Shown piece by piece: positions 42,815 through 53,105 of a stretch of 64,000 bases of DNA (position 1 is its first letter; every line of letters begins with the position of its first letter). A model generated the notes under the pieces. It worked only from the letters and a program-made list of their open reading frames with translations, was not told the origin of the DNA and searched no databases. The position numbers were made by a program, and so were the translations under genes. The DNA comes from Eubacteriales bacterium (GTDB lineage Bacteria; Bacillota; Clostridia; Lachnospirales; Lachnospiraceae), in assembly GCA_030524545.1 (NCBI GenBank), contig JAUNGM010000017.1:1-64000 (forward strand). The letters run 5' to 3'.

Positions 42815-43774
42815 ATGACGAAAAAACGAAAAAGTATCAGCTATGCAAAATGGGGCTATATTTTTATTCTTCCGTTTTTTTTATGCTATTTCATTTTTTC
42901 TTTGATTCCTCTGGCAGATACGATCAGGTACAGCTTTTTTGAATACTATCGTTCTGGAATCAAGGAAATCGGACCTAATTTTATCGGCATGGAAAACTAT
43001 GCCAGCCTTCTGCAGTCAGATATGCTGAAATATGGAATCAATACCCTGATCCTGTGGGTGATCGGGTTTATTCCCCAGATCGTTGTGGCTTTGCTTCTTG
43101 CCGTATGGTTTACCGATATCCGCCTGAAGATTCATGGGAAACAGTTCTTTAAGGTAGTCATTTACCTGCCGAACCTGATCATGGCCTCTGCATTTGCCAT
43201 GCTGTTCTTTACCATGTTTTCCACCAACGGTCCGATCAATTCCATCCTGATGGGAGCAGGGATTATTAAGGAACGGATCGATTTTATGGGAACGGCATTC
43301 GGTACAAGATCGCTGGTCGGCTTTATGAATTTCCTGATGTGGTTTGGAAATACAACGATCATGCTGATGGCAGCCATTATGGGCATCAGTGTGGATATCT
43401 TTGAGGCTTCCGAGCTGGACGGCTGCAACAGTCTCAAGAGATTCTACTATATTATACTGCCTCTGATCCGTCCGATCCTTGCCTATACATTGATCACAGC
43501 GATCATCGGCGGACTTCAGATGTTTGATGTTCCTCAGATCCTGACAAACGGACAGGGTAACCCGAACCGTACATCCATGACCCTGATCATGTTCCTGAAT
43601 AACCATCTGAAGAGCAAGAACTACGGTATGGCAGGCGCCTTATCTGTTTACCTGTTTATTGTCAGCGGTATCCTGTGCTTCTTTGTATACAGAATGACAA
43701 ATGACAATGACCCGGATGGCTCCAAGGCGGCTGCAAAAAGGAAAGCAAAAGAAGAAAGAAGAAGGAGGAGATAA
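42815..43774 (+). CDS. CUT1 sugar ABC transporter permease (MalF/UgpA type)
   Basis: A 319-residue membrane protein with six hydrophobic helices. The EAA loop lies at ISVDIFEASELDGCNSLKRF, followed by YYIILPLIRPIL, which contacts the ATPase. The first helix begins WGYIFILPFFLCYFIFS. It pairs with the next gene to form the channel for the sugar bound by the upstream protein. No ATP-binding subunit is encoded in this locus. The basic C-terminal tail (KRKAKEERRRRR) is cytoplasmic. Confidence 0.92.
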   Translation: MTKKRKSISYAKWGYIFILPFFLCYFIFSLIPLADTIRYSFFEYYRSGIKEIGPNFIGMENYASLLQSDMLKYGINTLILWVIGFIPQIVVALLLAVWFTDIRLKIHGKQFFKVVIYLPNLIMASAFAMLFFTMFSTNGPINSILMGAGIIKERIDFMGTAFGTRSLVGFMNFLMWFGNTTIMLMAAIMGISVDIFEASELDGCNSLKRFYYIILPLIRPILAYTLITAIIGGLQMFDVPQILTNGQGNPNRTSMTLIMFLNNHLKSKNYGMAGALSVYLFIVSGILCFFVYRMTNDNDPDGSKAAAKRKAKEERRRRR

Positions 43775-43777
43775 CTT

Positions 43778-44623
43778 ATGAAATCGAAAAAGCCAAATCG
43801 CGTGCAGAGCATCGTTGCGCATATCGTGCTGATTTTGTTATCGTTTATGTGCCTGTTCTTCTTCTATATTCTGATCGTGAACTCCACCCGTTCGCATGCG
43901 GACCTGCAGAAGGGATTTTCGGCACTGCCGGGAAAATATTTCCTGCAGAACCTGAAAAATGTTGCAAATGACGGTACTTTCCCGATGTTCCGGGGCATTT
44001 TAAACAGTCTGATTGTATCCGGCTGTACTGCGGCAATCTGTACTTATTTTTCGTCACTGACTGCTTACGGCATTTATGCGTATGACTTTAAAATGAAAAA
44101 AGCCGCATTTACGTTTATTATGGCAATTCTCGTAATGCCGACACAGGTTACGGCAATGGGCTTTCTGCGTTTGATCACCAAAATGGGAATGTATGATTCC
44201 CTGCTTCCCCTGATCATTCCGTCCATTGCATCCCCGGCTGTATTCTATTTTATGTACAGTTATCTGCAGTCCTCCCTGCCGCTGTCTCTGGTGGAAGCTG
44301 CGAGAATTGACGGCTGCGGAGAGTTCAGAACCTTCAACCAGATCGTGCTGCCGATCATGAAGCCGGCGATTGCGGTACAGGCAATCTTTACCTTCGTCGG
44401 TTCCTGGAACAATTACTTCGTTCCTGCACTGGTCATTCAGTCCAAGGATAAGATGACGGTGCCGATCCTGATCGCAACACTGCGAGGCGCGGACTATATG
44501 AACTTTGACAGCGCCAAGATCTATATGATGATCACTGTGGCAATTGTTCCGATTATTATCGTATATCTGCTCTTGTCAAAGTACATTATCGCAGGTATTA
44601 CCCTTGGCGGTGTAAAGGAATAA
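43778..44623 (+). CDS. CUT1 sugar ABC transporter permease (MalG/UgpE type)
   Basis: A 281-residue permease with six helices. The EAA loop is LSLVEAARIDGCGEFRTFNQ and the C terminus KYIIAGITLGGVKE is typical of the MalG group. It begins three bases after the partner permease stop with GGAGGAGATAACTT as ribosome site. The following terminator-like hairpin separates it from the GH16 gene. Confidence 0.92.
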   Translation: MKSKKPNRVQSIVAHIVLILLSFMCLFFFYILIVNSTRSHADLQKGFSALPGKYFLQNLKNVANDGTFPMFRGILNSLIVSGCTAAICTYFSSLTAYGIYAYDFKMKKAAFTFIMAILVMPTQVTAMGFLRLITKMGMYDSLLPLIIPSIASPAVFYFMYSYLQSSLPLSLVEAARIDGCGEFRTFNQIVLPIMKPAIAVQAIFTFVGSWNNYFVPALVIQSKDKMTVPILIATLRGADYMNFDSAKIYMMITVAIVPIIIVYLLLSKYIIAGITLGGVKE

Positions 44624-44651
44624 ATGTGCGTTGCTCTTTTGTTATGAGAGT

Positions 44652-44691
44652 GTTCCTGCTCTGGGAAAATATGGTTTTCTTCGGGGCAGGA
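44652..44691 (+). terminator. terminator or attenuator before GH16
   Basis: GTTCCTGC pairs with GCAGGAAC and is followed by eight T's, which run directly into the GH16 ribosome site TGGAGGGG. It should lower, but not abolish, GH16 transcription from the operon. Confidence 0.75.
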
Positions 44692-44713
44692 ACTTTTTTT
44701 TGGAGGGGTATCT

Positions 44714-46132
44714 ATGAAATATGGAAAGATATTGTCTTTTGCTATGCTTGCAGCGGTTTTGTCCGCAGCTGTATCCGGGACGGAAGTATGTGCGGCAGAA
44801 GAAGAGACACAGGAGGCTGTTGTTGAAGATATGATAGGAGAAGATATCAGTATACCGGAAGGTTATCATCTTGTATGGGAAGATAATTTTGACGGAGATT
44901 CTCTGAATGAGAATGACTGGAATTATGAATGCCATGAGCCCGGCTGGGTGAATAACGAGCTTCAGGAATATGTAGAGAGTACGGAAAATGCCTATGTAAA
45001 GGATGGAGAGCTTGTGATCCAGCCAATCAAGCTGGTGGATGAAAACGGCCGGGTCAGCTACACGTCGGGAAGAGTGAACACACAGAACAAGCAGGGCTTT
45101 CAGTATGGAAGGTTTGAAGCCAGAATCAAGGTTCCCAAGGGACAGGGATTTCTTCCGGCTTTTTGGATGATGCCGGTAGATGAAGGGTTTTACGGACAGT
45201 GGCCCAAGTGCGGAGAAATTGACATTATGGAGGTCCTTGGAAATCAGACGGACTGCCAGTACGGGACGCTGCATTACGGAGAGCCGCACATGCAGCAGCA
45301 GGGCTCCTATAAGCTTGAGGATGGTGATTTTGCGGAAGAATACCATGTGTTTGCCTGCGAATGGGAACCTGAACCTGGCGAGTTTCGGTTTTATGTAGAT
45401 GATGAACATTATTATACGGTAAATGACTGGTTTACCAAAAAGGAAGGCTGTGAGGAGGAACCATATCCGGCACCCTTTAACCAGCCGTTTTATATCATCC
45501 TGAATGTTGCAGTGGGCGGCAACTGGCCGGGCAACCCGGATGAAACCACCGCTTTTGATGAAACCGCGGCAATGAAGGTGGATTATGTCAGAGTTTACCA
45601 GAAGGACAGCTATGATGAAAATGTGAAAAAACCGGAAAAGGTTCTGGAATTACGGGATGCGGATGCCACAGGAAATTATATCATGAACGGAGATTTTGCT
45701 GAGGCAGAGGATCTTTCCGATGAAGATGGCTGGGTATTTCTTCTTGCAGGTCAGGGAGCGGCAGAAGCACAGATCGCTGAGAATGAGCTGTACATTGCAA
45801 CAGAGAACTGCGGTGAGCTGGACTACAGCGTACAGTTTGTCCAGGCAGGGCTTCCCATGATACAGGGGGACAAATACAAAATCTCCTTTGATGCGTATGC
45901 AGATGAGGACAGAACTGTGATCGTAACGGTTTCCGCACCGGATGTAGGCTGGATCCGGTATTTTGCGGACACGAAGGTAGAGCTTAAAAAGGAAAAACAA
46001 TCTTTTGTCTTTGAATTTGATATGACAGAAGAAAGTGATGACAACGGACGGCTGGAATTCAATCTCGGAAACCAGAATTCTGCGGCAGGAGTTCATATCA
46101 GCAATGTGCGGGTGGAAAAGGTTACGGACTAA
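44714..46132 (+). CDS. secreted GH16 endo-beta-glucanase (laminarinase/lichenase type)
   Basis: A 472-residue secreted glycoside hydrolase. Residues 1-28 are a signal peptide ending near EVCAA; the lone cysteine does not fit a lipobox. Residues about 45-300 are the GH16 jelly roll with the catalytic motif EIDIME (nucleophile Glu168, acid/base Glu173) in the long form typical of beta-1,3- or mixed-linkage glucanases. Residues about 315-470 form a second beta-sandwich resembling a CBM4/9-type binding module. It would cut beta-glucan outside the cell and feed the upstream ABC system and the GH94 phosphorylases. Confidence 0.88.
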   Translation: MKYGKILSFAMLAAVLSAAVSGTEVCAAEEETQEAVVEDMIGEDISIPEGYHLVWEDNFDGDSLNENDWNYECHEPGWVNNELQEYVESTENAYVKDGELVIQPIKLVDENGRVSYTSGRVNTQNKQGFQYGRFEARIKVPKGQGFLPAFWMMPVDEGFYGQWPKCGEIDIMEVLGNQTDCQYGTLHYGEPHMQQQGSYKLEDGDFAEEYHVFACEWEPEPGEFRFYVDDEHYYTVNDWFTKKEGCEEEPYPAPFNQPFYIILNVAVGGNWPGNPDETTAFDETAAMKVDYVRVYQKDSYDENVKKPEKVLELRDADATGNYIMNGDFAEAEDLSDEDGWVFLLAGQGAAEAQIAENELYIATENCGELDYSVQFVQAGLPMIQGDKYKISFDAYADEDRTVIVTVSAPDVGWIRYFADTKVELKKEKQSFVFEFDMTEESDDNGRLEFNLGNQNSAAGVHISNVRVEKVTD

Positions 46133-46214
46133 AAGGAAGAGAAGAAAAAGGCTGTAAAAGAAAAAGGTTATAAGAGAAAAAGATTATTATAAAAGAATAA
46201 AGCGTTTGCCGGTA

Positions 46215-46249
46215 AAACATCTGCCTGAATGATTCGGGCAGATGTTTTT
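46215..46249 (+). terminator. terminator after GH16
   Basis: AAACATCTGCC pairs with GGCAGATGTTT, followed by TT. It ends the beta-glucan operon. The remaining 120 bases before the esterase hold a possible TAGAAT -10 at 46328-46333 and nothing else clear. Confidence 0.8.
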
Positions 46250-46371
46250 GGAAGTTGCTGCAAAAAAACAATAATTTGTCCCTGAATCTTCCATATTTTC
46301 CCTATATATTTGCCGGAACAGGAAGATTAGAATGATAGGATAAGAAACAATAGAAAAGGAGAAGCACAGAA

Positions 46372-48297
46372 ATGATTCGGTTATCATCGTTGATCAGTGA
46401 CGGGATGGTATTGCAGAGGAATGTAAAGAACCGCATCTGGGGATATGGCGTACCGGGCAGAACCATAGAATTATTTTTTAAAAGTTTTACGGCTAAGTAT
46501 GAGATTGGCAAGGATAGATATTTTGAATTTGAGTTACCGGAGGAACCTGCGGGAGGACCGTGGGGGATGCTGCTGTGTGACGGAGAAGATTCGGTGGTGA
46601 TTCGTGATATCCTTTTTGGAGATGTATTTCTTCTGGGCGGGCAGTCCAATATGGAGCTTCCCATCGAACGGGTCATGGAACGGTATGGTGATGAGATCCT
46701 GCAGACCTCAGAGGATGAGATCCGTATGTTTGAGGTTCCGAAGGAATATGTTTTCGGCGGAAAAAGACAGGAGCTGGAAAAAGGCTTCTGGACAAAGGCG
46801 AGGGGTGAGGAACTGCAGCTTTTCAGTGCTGCAGGCTATTTTGCTGCAAAAGAACTGCACGACCGGGAAGGAATTCCTGTGGGGCTTCTGCAGACGGCTG
46901 TGGGCGGAACTCCCGTTAAAGCATGGTGCAGTGAAGAAACCATTGTCCGCCTTGGCTATGACACAGAAGAAATTGCCGAGTGCAGACAAAAGGGTTATCC
47001 GGAAAAGACGATAAAGGCGGAAGAGGAACGGGATCTTCTCTGGCGCAGGGAAGCATTAACCATGGATGCGGGCGGTGAGGAAACAGAGAAAGGAAGCTTC
47101 CGTGTCCCGGGTTTTTTTGAGGGAACCGAACTGGAGCATGTTTACGGCGGAGTGCGTTTTGCGAAAACCATTACGCTGGCACAGGAGGATGAGCCGGAGA
47201 AGGGAGAGGCCCTGCTTTATCTCGGCGCAATTGTGGATGCGGATATGGTATGGGTTAATGGGAAACAGATCGGGGAGACACCATACCGTTACCCGCCCAG
47301 AATCTACCGGATACCGGAAGGAATTCTTCATGCAGGGGAAAATGTGATTGAAGTGAAGGTTCTGATATTTGGAGAAGGCGGCGGCTTTGTGCCGGGAAAA
47401 GCGTATGAGCTTTGCTATGGAAAAAATAAGGAGAAGAAAGCAGTGCTTGCCGGAGAATGGGATTACGAAATCATACACAGGATGGAGGAACTCCCGCAGA
47501 TGACCTTCTTCCAGTTTAAGGCATGCGGGCTTTATCAGGGAATGCTTTACCCGATCCGTAAATGGAAAATAAAAGGCTGCTTTTTTTATCAGGGAGAATC
47601 CAACACCGGAAGGCCGGAAACCTATGAGGAGGAATTCCGGGCAATGATCGAAGAGTGGAGAGAACTCTGGGAAATGCCGGAAATGCCTGTAATCTTTGTT
47701 CAGCTTGCGGGATTTTCCGATGGAAAGCTGCATACAGAAGGAACAAACTGGGCTGTTCTGCGTGAGGCACAGAGAAAAACAGCGGAAATGCCACATACCA
47801 TGATGGTACAGGCATACGACCTGGGAGAATATAATGACCTTCATCCCACAGACAAGAAGACCGTGGGAATCCGTGCGGCGCTTGCGGCGGAGAAGATGAT
47901 TTACGGCAGGGAGGTTTTCTGTCAGAATCCGGAGCTTACGGAGATGGTGCGAAGCGGAAACCATGTACAGCTTACCTTTGGCCCGTCATGTATCGTGCTG
48001 CATACGGAAAAAAGAACGCCTGACTTAAAAGAAGTGCCCGGAATTTGCCTGAAGGAGGAAGGCGCATCAGTCAGAGGATTTGAAATTGTACACAGGGACG
48101 GAAGCCGTACCGCTGCAGAGGGAAGACTCACAGGTGCACGTACCGTAGAAATAGCAATGCCTGAGGACGCTGATGGAATTTCCTATGCATGGAATGACTG
48201 TCCGTGGGAAGCAAATCTTTACAGTGCTGAGGAGCTTCCGGCAGTACCCTTTACAGTTGCCGTACATTCGGAGGGAACAGGGAGCATCAGGTTTTAG
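46372..48297 (+). CDS. sialate O-acetylesterase-like (SGNH) carbohydrate esterase
   Basis: A 641-residue intracellular protein of the SASA/CE20-like group. GGQSNMELPIER carries the nucleophile Ser, GCFFYQGESNTGRP the oxyanion-hole and conserved Glu/Asn, and NDLHPTDKKTVGIR the catalytic Asp-His dyad. A beta-sandwich is inserted at about residues 230-320. No signal peptide. Next to GH115 and xylan genes it most likely removes acetyl groups from imported xylo-oligosaccharides rather than from sialic acid, for which no genes are seen. The start follows AAAAGGAGAAGCACAGA. Confidence 0.82.
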   Translation: MIRLSSLISDGMVLQRNVKNRIWGYGVPGRTIELFFKSFTAKYEIGKDRYFEFELPEEPAGGPWGMLLCDGEDSVVIRDILFGDVFLLGGQSNMELPIERVMERYGDEILQTSEDEIRMFEVPKEYVFGGKRQELEKGFWTKARGEELQLFSAAGYFAAKELHDREGIPVGLLQTAVGGTPVKAWCSEETIVRLGYDTEEIAECRQKGYPEKTIKAEEERDLLWRREALTMDAGGEETEKGSFRVPGFFEGTELEHVYGGVRFAKTITLAQEDEPEKGEALLYLGAIVDADMVWVNGKQIGETPYRYPPRIYRIPEGILHAGENVIEVKVLIFGEGGGFVPGKAYELCYGKNKEKKAVLAGEWDYEIIHRMEELPQMTFFQFKACGLYQGMLYPIRKWKIKGCFFYQGESNTGRPETYEEEFRAMIEEWRELWEMPEMPVIFVQLAGFSDGKLHTEGTNWAVLREAQRKTAEMPHTMMVQAYDLGEYNDLHPTDKKTVGIRAALAAEKMIYGREVFCQNPELTEMVRSGNHVQLTFGPSCIVLHTEKRTPDLKEVPGICLKEEGASVRGFEIVHRDGSRTAAEGRLTGARTVEIAMPEDADGISYAWNDCPWEANLYSAEELPAVPFTVAVHSEGTGSIRF

Positions 48298-48328
48298 AAA
48301 CAATGTTTTGGGAGAAACGGAGCAGGTT

Positions 48329-51223
48329 ATGAGAATATTCGGCAATGGAAAAGCAGTTCCTCTTTTTGTGGAAAAAGATGCCTTTGAAGGAGTCCGGAGA
48401 ATTGCCCGGAAGGTAGCAGGAGATATAAAGCTGGTATCCGGTACAGAACCCCTGGTCTTATCCGAAGGCGGAAAAGAAATCAGGGAGCTGATCCTTTTTG
48501 CCACGGTGGGCAGGAGTAATCTTCTGGAAGAATTAGAAAGCAGAGGAAGGATTCAGACAAAAGTAATAGAAGGAAAGCGGGAGGTATTCGGTATCCGGCT
48601 TCTGGAAGGGAAACACTGCCTTGGAGATTCGGAAGAATTTGCAGGAGTGGAACAGGCGCTTGTTATTTACGGAAGTGATAAGAGGGGAACCATTTACGGC
48701 ATGTTCCGCCTCTCCGAGATGATGGGAGTCAGTCCGCTGGTATTCTGGGGCGATGCGGTGCCGGTGCACAGAGAAGTTATGGAGCTGGATGGTTCTGTGG
48801 AAATGGTCTCCAAAGAGCCGTCCGTACGCTATCGGGGCTTTTTTATCAATGATGAATGGCCCTGCTTCGGAAAATGGACATTTCATCATTACGGCGGTTT
48901 TACGGCAGAAATGTATGATCAGGTGTTTGAACTTCTGCTCCGCCTGAAAGGAAATTATCTCTGGCCTGCGATGTGGACCTCTTCCTTTGCTCTGGACGGA
49001 CCCGGGCAGGCAAACGAAGAACTCGCAGATATTTACGGAGTGATCATGGGAAACTCTCATCATGAGCCTTGTCTGAGGGCAAGCGAGGAGTGGGACATTT
49101 ACCGGGGAGAGGACAGCATTTATGGAAATGCCTGGAACTATGTAAAAAATAAAGAAGGACTTCTGCACTACTGGGAGGACGGACTGAAGCGGAGCGGAAA
49201 GTTTGAAAATATCATCACTATCGGCATGCGCGGGGAGCGGGACAGTACTATGGAAGGCCCCCAGACCACCGAGGAGCATATTGCACTTTTGAAAGACATT
49301 ATTACGGAGCAGAAACGCCTGATCAGACACTGTATAAAAAGAGAAAACGGTGATGTTCCCATGCTGCTTGCCGTTTATAAAGAAGTGGAACATTATTTTT
49401 ATGGTGAGGAAGGAATTCCGGGGCTTAAGGATTGGGACGGCCTTTCTGATGTGATCCTCATGTTCTGTGAGGATAATTTCGGCCATATGCGGTATCTTCC
49501 GGATGAAAGGATGAGGGCGCATCAGGGCGGCTTCGGCATGTATTATCATCTGGATTATCATGGGAGTCCCATTTCTTATGAGTGGATCAACAGTACACGG
49601 CTTACGGCAATCTGGGAGCAGATGACTCTTGCCTATGAATACGGGATTCGTGATGTATGGATGGTGAATGTGGGGGATTTAAAGGGAAATGAATTCCCTT
49701 TGTCCTATTTTATGGAGTTAGCCTATGATTTTGGTACGTGGGGAAGCCTTGCACCGAATCGGACAGGGAAATTTACGGAAAGATGGATCGAGACTCAGTT
49801 CGGAAGCCGTATTACGGAGAAACAGAAGAAGAAACTAACCGAAATCCTTACGGAGGGAACGGCGCTGATTGCAAGACGCAGGCCGGAGGCCCTGAGAGAG
49901 GATACCTACCACCCGGTTCATTACGGCGAGTCAGACAGAGTGCTGGAGGAAATCCGGTGTGTGACGGAAAAAATGACAGAACTGGAGCAGGAGCTTCCCG
50001 GGGAGAGCCTGCCGGCATTTTACAGCATGATCTATGACGATCTGAGGAAGGGCCTGAATCTGATCTGTATGCAGATTTATGCAGGAAAAAACCGGCACTA
50101 TGCAAGGCAGGGCAAAAAGATTGCCAATCTTTACGGTGAGAAAACGGCAGAATGCATTGCCGGGGACAGAAGCCTGGTGAAGCAGGCTATGGAACGTATG
50201 AACGGAAAATGGTACGGTATGGGGACAGGGAGTCATGTGGGGTTCCGGAAATGGAATGAGGATGGCTGCCGTTATCCTGTCAGAATGTATGTGGAGCCTT
50301 TTGAAAAGCCCCGCCTGACTGTTTCCAGAGAAGACGTGGAGCGTATTCTGGTAAAAAATTACGGTACCTGTGAATCCATGGAAATCCGTGATTTTCTTTA
50401 TGCAGGAAATCATGAGGTCAGGATAGAGATCGCCAATGACGGAATCGGAAGCTTTCACTGTGAGACAGAGGCAGAGCCCTGTAAGTGGCTGAGGCTGGAA
50501 ATGGCGGACAGGGAGATAAAAAACCAGGAAATCCTTCGTCTGATCTGCTGCCGGAATGAGCTTCCGGAGGAGGAAGAAATCTGCAGGGTACGGATTTCTG
50601 ACGGAGACGCGTCGGTGGAACTGAAGGTTCACGGAAAAAAAGTAAGGACAGAGCAGGTACCAAAAGGTACTTTTTTTGAACGTAACGGTGTCATTTCTGT
50701 TTTAGCAGAGCATTTTGCAAAAAAGCAGACGGGTACAGGACAGAAAGCAGAAGGAAGAATCCAGATTCTGAAGGATCATGGGCTTTGCGGAAGCGGCATC
50801 CGGGCAGTTCCGTCAGATCTGAATTGCGGATGTGAAGAAGGACCGTCCGTCTCTTATCTTGTTATGGCAGAAGAAGAAGGAATCTATACGGCGGAAGTAT
50901 GGACGGCTCCCTGCAATCCTGCCGCACCGGGAGATCGTCTGTGCTTCGCTGTACGGAGTATGTCTTCAGAGGAAAGCTGGAAAACCGTGTGTACGGTTCC
51001 AAAGGGATACCGGGCCGGAGAGCCGGAGGATGCCTTTTGGTCTGCCGGCGTGGTGGAGCAGATTCATAAAGCCAGGGTGCCGCTGTTTTTCCGAAAGGGG
51101 GTAAATGAGGTACAGTTAGGCTTTTTAAACGGCATTCTTGTCGTGGAAAAGCTTCTTTTTTACAGGGAAGGTGCGGCATTAAAAAAATCCTGCATGGGGC
51201 CGGAGGAAAGCTGGCGTAAATAA
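48329..51223 (+). CDS. GH115 xylan alpha-1,2-glucuronidase
   Basis: A 964-residue cytosolic enzyme expected to remove (4-O-methyl-)glucuronic acid side chains from xylo-oligosaccharides. The GH115 core is visible from the N-terminal alpha/beta region through the barrel, with GTIYGMFRLSEMMGVSPLVF, FFINDEWPCFGKW, LLRLKGNYLWPAMWTSSFAL and VNVGDLKGNEFPLSYFMELA. A C-terminal beta-sandwich (about 780-960) completes the usual domain set. No signal peptide. The start at 48329, 31 bases after the esterase, is chosen by GGAGCAGGTT; the frame is open well upstream but overlaps the esterase. Confidence 0.88.
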   Translation: MRIFGNGKAVPLFVEKDAFEGVRRIARKVAGDIKLVSGTEPLVLSEGGKEIRELILFATVGRSNLLEELESRGRIQTKVIEGKREVFGIRLLEGKHCLGDSEEFAGVEQALVIYGSDKRGTIYGMFRLSEMMGVSPLVFWGDAVPVHREVMELDGSVEMVSKEPSVRYRGFFINDEWPCFGKWTFHHYGGFTAEMYDQVFELLLRLKGNYLWPAMWTSSFALDGPGQANEELADIYGVIMGNSHHEPCLRASEEWDIYRGEDSIYGNAWNYVKNKEGLLHYWEDGLKRSGKFENIITIGMRGERDSTMEGPQTTEEHIALLKDIITEQKRLIRHCIKRENGDVPMLLAVYKEVEHYFYGEEGIPGLKDWDGLSDVILMFCEDNFGHMRYLPDERMRAHQGGFGMYYHLDYHGSPISYEWINSTRLTAIWEQMTLAYEYGIRDVWMVNVGDLKGNEFPLSYFMELAYDFGTWGSLAPNRTGKFTERWIETQFGSRITEKQKKKLTEILTEGTALIARRRPEALREDTYHPVHYGESDRVLEEIRCVTEKMTELEQELPGESLPAFYSMIYDDLRKGLNLICMQIYAGKNRHYARQGKKIANLYGEKTAECIAGDRSLVKQAMERMNGKWYGMGTGSHVGFRKWNEDGCRYPVRMYVEPFEKPRLTVSREDVERILVKNYGTCESMEIRDFLYAGNHEVRIEIANDGIGSFHCETEAEPCKWLRLEMADREIKNQEILRLICCRNELPEEEEICRVRISDGDASVELKVHGKKVRTEQVPKGTFFERNGVISVLAEHFAKKQTGTGQKAEGRIQILKDHGLCGSGIRAVPSDLNCGCEEGPSVSYLVMAEEEGIYTAEVWTAPCNPAAPGDRLCFAVRSMSSEESWKTVCTVPKGYRAGEPEDAFWSAGVVEQIHKARVPLFFRKGVNEVQLGFLNGILVVEKLLFYREGAALKKSCMGPEESWRK

Positions 51224-51285
51224 ACCGCCAAAGGGATGCGGGAGCTGTGAGATTGGAGAGATATCGGAGACAGGAGGAAGATGTT

Positions 51286-53082
51286 ATGCACAGATTCATG
51301 CAGGTATTGGAAAGCAGGATGAACAACTACAATCTGAAGAAAAAACTTCATATTCTATATATCTTCTGTATGCTGATTCCTCTTATTATAACGGACAGTG
51401 TGATCATATATATTGTGGTTCATTCCGAGCAGGTGAAGCAGCAGCATGTGATGGAAAATGCCGCCAGCGCCGTACAGTACAGTCTTTCCGAAAACGTGGA
51501 AACTGCGGCGTCAAAGGCCAAGAATATTTATATGAATGAGTTCATAGATGATTTTTTGAACCGGCAGTATGAAAGACCGCTGGATTATGTGGAGGGATAT
51601 CAGACTTTTTTAAAGGACTCCCTGTTTGAAACCAGCATGGGAGTGGATAATACTCTGGTCACTATTTACGCAGACAATGAGACCATCATCAATGGGGGAT
51701 ATTTCTGCCGTATTTCGGAGATACGGGAAACAGAATGGTACAGGTACCTTCAGGAATCCGGCAAGGACGCAGTATTGTATTTTTATTATGATGATTGGAA
51801 AAGCCCGGCAGTACAGCCAAGACGGAAAGCGGCTTTTATCCGGAAGATGAATTTTTTCGGCCGGAAGGGCAGCGAAAAAGTTGTAAAGGTTGAGATGGAT
51901 TACAGCAGCCTTGTGCGTGACCTGGATAATCTGAATTATGAATCTTTCATCTGCATCTGCAGGGACGAAAAGGTTCTGATTTCCAATAATGGACTGAATT
52001 ATGTGGGACAGCCGTTTCAGGAACTGGGCGAGAAACGCCGGCCGGGATATCAGAAGGAGATCAATGCCTATGGGGAGAATCTGCAGATTCTTGTTTACCC
52101 GGCGGATACAGGGGCCTGGCCGCAGATCCGGGAGCACATGCCGCTGATTCTTCTGCTTGTACTGGTGAACGCTGTGATGCCCTGGATTTTGATGAGGCAG
52201 ATCAACTGTTCTTTTACTGCCCGTGTGGAAGAACTGAGCAGGGCATTTGACAATGTGGATGAAGAGCGGCTTCAGGAAATTGACTGTGTACGGGGAAGGG
52301 ATGAGATCGGCCGGCTGATGCAGAACTATAACCGTATGGCAGTAAGGCTGAATGAGCTGATTCAGACTGTGTATAAAGACCGGCTACGGGAGCAGGAGAT
52401 GGATATCGCCAGGCAGAATGCGGAGCTTTTGGCTCTTCAGAGCCAGGTGAATCCCCATTTTCTCTTTAATGCTCTGGAAAGTATCCGGATGCACAGTATC
52501 CTGAAGCAGGAATATGAGACTGCGGATATGGTGGGCAGGCTGGCGGTCATGGAACGGCAGAATGTGGACTGGAGCACGGATCTTGTAGAGGTCAGCAGGG
52601 AGATGGAGTTTGTGGAAGCATATCTGGGGCTTCAGAAATACCGGTTTGGTGACAGGCTGTCTTATGAACTGGATATTGAACCGGATTGCAGCGGGCTTAA
52701 GATTCCGCGGCTGACGATGGTGACTTTTGTGGAAAATGCCTGCGTGCACGGAATTGAAAAGAAGGCGGTGCCCTGCTGGATCTTTGTGCGGGTCTATCGG
52801 GAAAATAGTCATATATGCATTGAGGTGGAGGACACAGGCTGCGGAATGGCTGCGGAAAAAATTGCGGAGCTTAAGGAAAAAATGGAGAATGCCAGTATTG
52901 AAAAGCTGAGGAGAAAAGGACGTGTAGGAATCGTCAATGCATGTCTGAGGCTGAAGATGGTAACAGATGGCCGGGTACGCTTTTTCATAGAGAGTGAAGA
53001 AGGGGTGGGAACTACCATACAGATACTGATACCGACGGATGCTCTTAGTGGAAAGAGGGAACTGGAATTACAGGAGAAATAA
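51286..53082 (+). CDS. YesM-like sensor histidine kinase
   Basis: A 598-residue membrane sensor. One transmembrane helix lies at about residues 20-43, an extracellular sensing domain at about 44-285, and a second helix (LILLLVLVNAVMPWIL) near 290-310. A HAMP segment and a His_kinase (PF06580) domain follow, with the phospho-accepting His in QVNPHFLFNALESI, and a HATPase C domain with N box FVENACVHGIEKK and G boxes DTGCGMAAEK and GRVGIVNAC. This class usually senses oligosaccharides and works with an AraC-type response regulator such as the next gene. The start 51286 follows CAGGAGGAAGATGTT. Confidence 0.88.
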   Translation: MHRFMQVLESRMNNYNLKKKLHILYIFCMLIPLIITDSVIIYIVVHSEQVKQQHVMENAASAVQYSLSENVETAASKAKNIYMNEFIDDFLNRQYERPLDYVEGYQTFLKDSLFETSMGVDNTLVTIYADNETIINGGYFCRISEIRETEWYRYLQESGKDAVLYFYYDDWKSPAVQPRRKAAFIRKMNFFGRKGSEKVVKVEMDYSSLVRDLDNLNYESFICICRDEKVLISNNGLNYVGQPFQELGEKRRPGYQKEINAYGENLQILVYPADTGAWPQIREHMPLILLLVLVNAVMPWILMRQINCSFTARVEELSRAFDNVDEERLQEIDCVRGRDEIGRLMQNYNRMAVRLNELIQTVYKDRLREQEMDIARQNAELLALQSQVNPHFLFNALESIRMHSILKQEYETADMVGRLAVMERQNVDWSTDLVEVSREMEFVEAYLGLQKYRFGDRLSYELDIEPDCSGLKIPRLTMVTFVENACVHGIEKKAVPCWIFVRVYRENSHICIEVEDTGCGMAAEKIAELKEKMENASIEKLRRKGRVGIVNACLRLKMVTDGRVRFFIESEEGVGTTIQILIPTDALSGKRELELQEK

Positions 53083-53105
53083 GAGAGGCAAAGGAGAAGA
53101 AAAAG

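Noticed and set aside
46372-48297. Sialic acid catabolism
   Set aside because: The SGNH esterase family name suggests sialate, but no nan genes are present and the flanking genes are for xylan.
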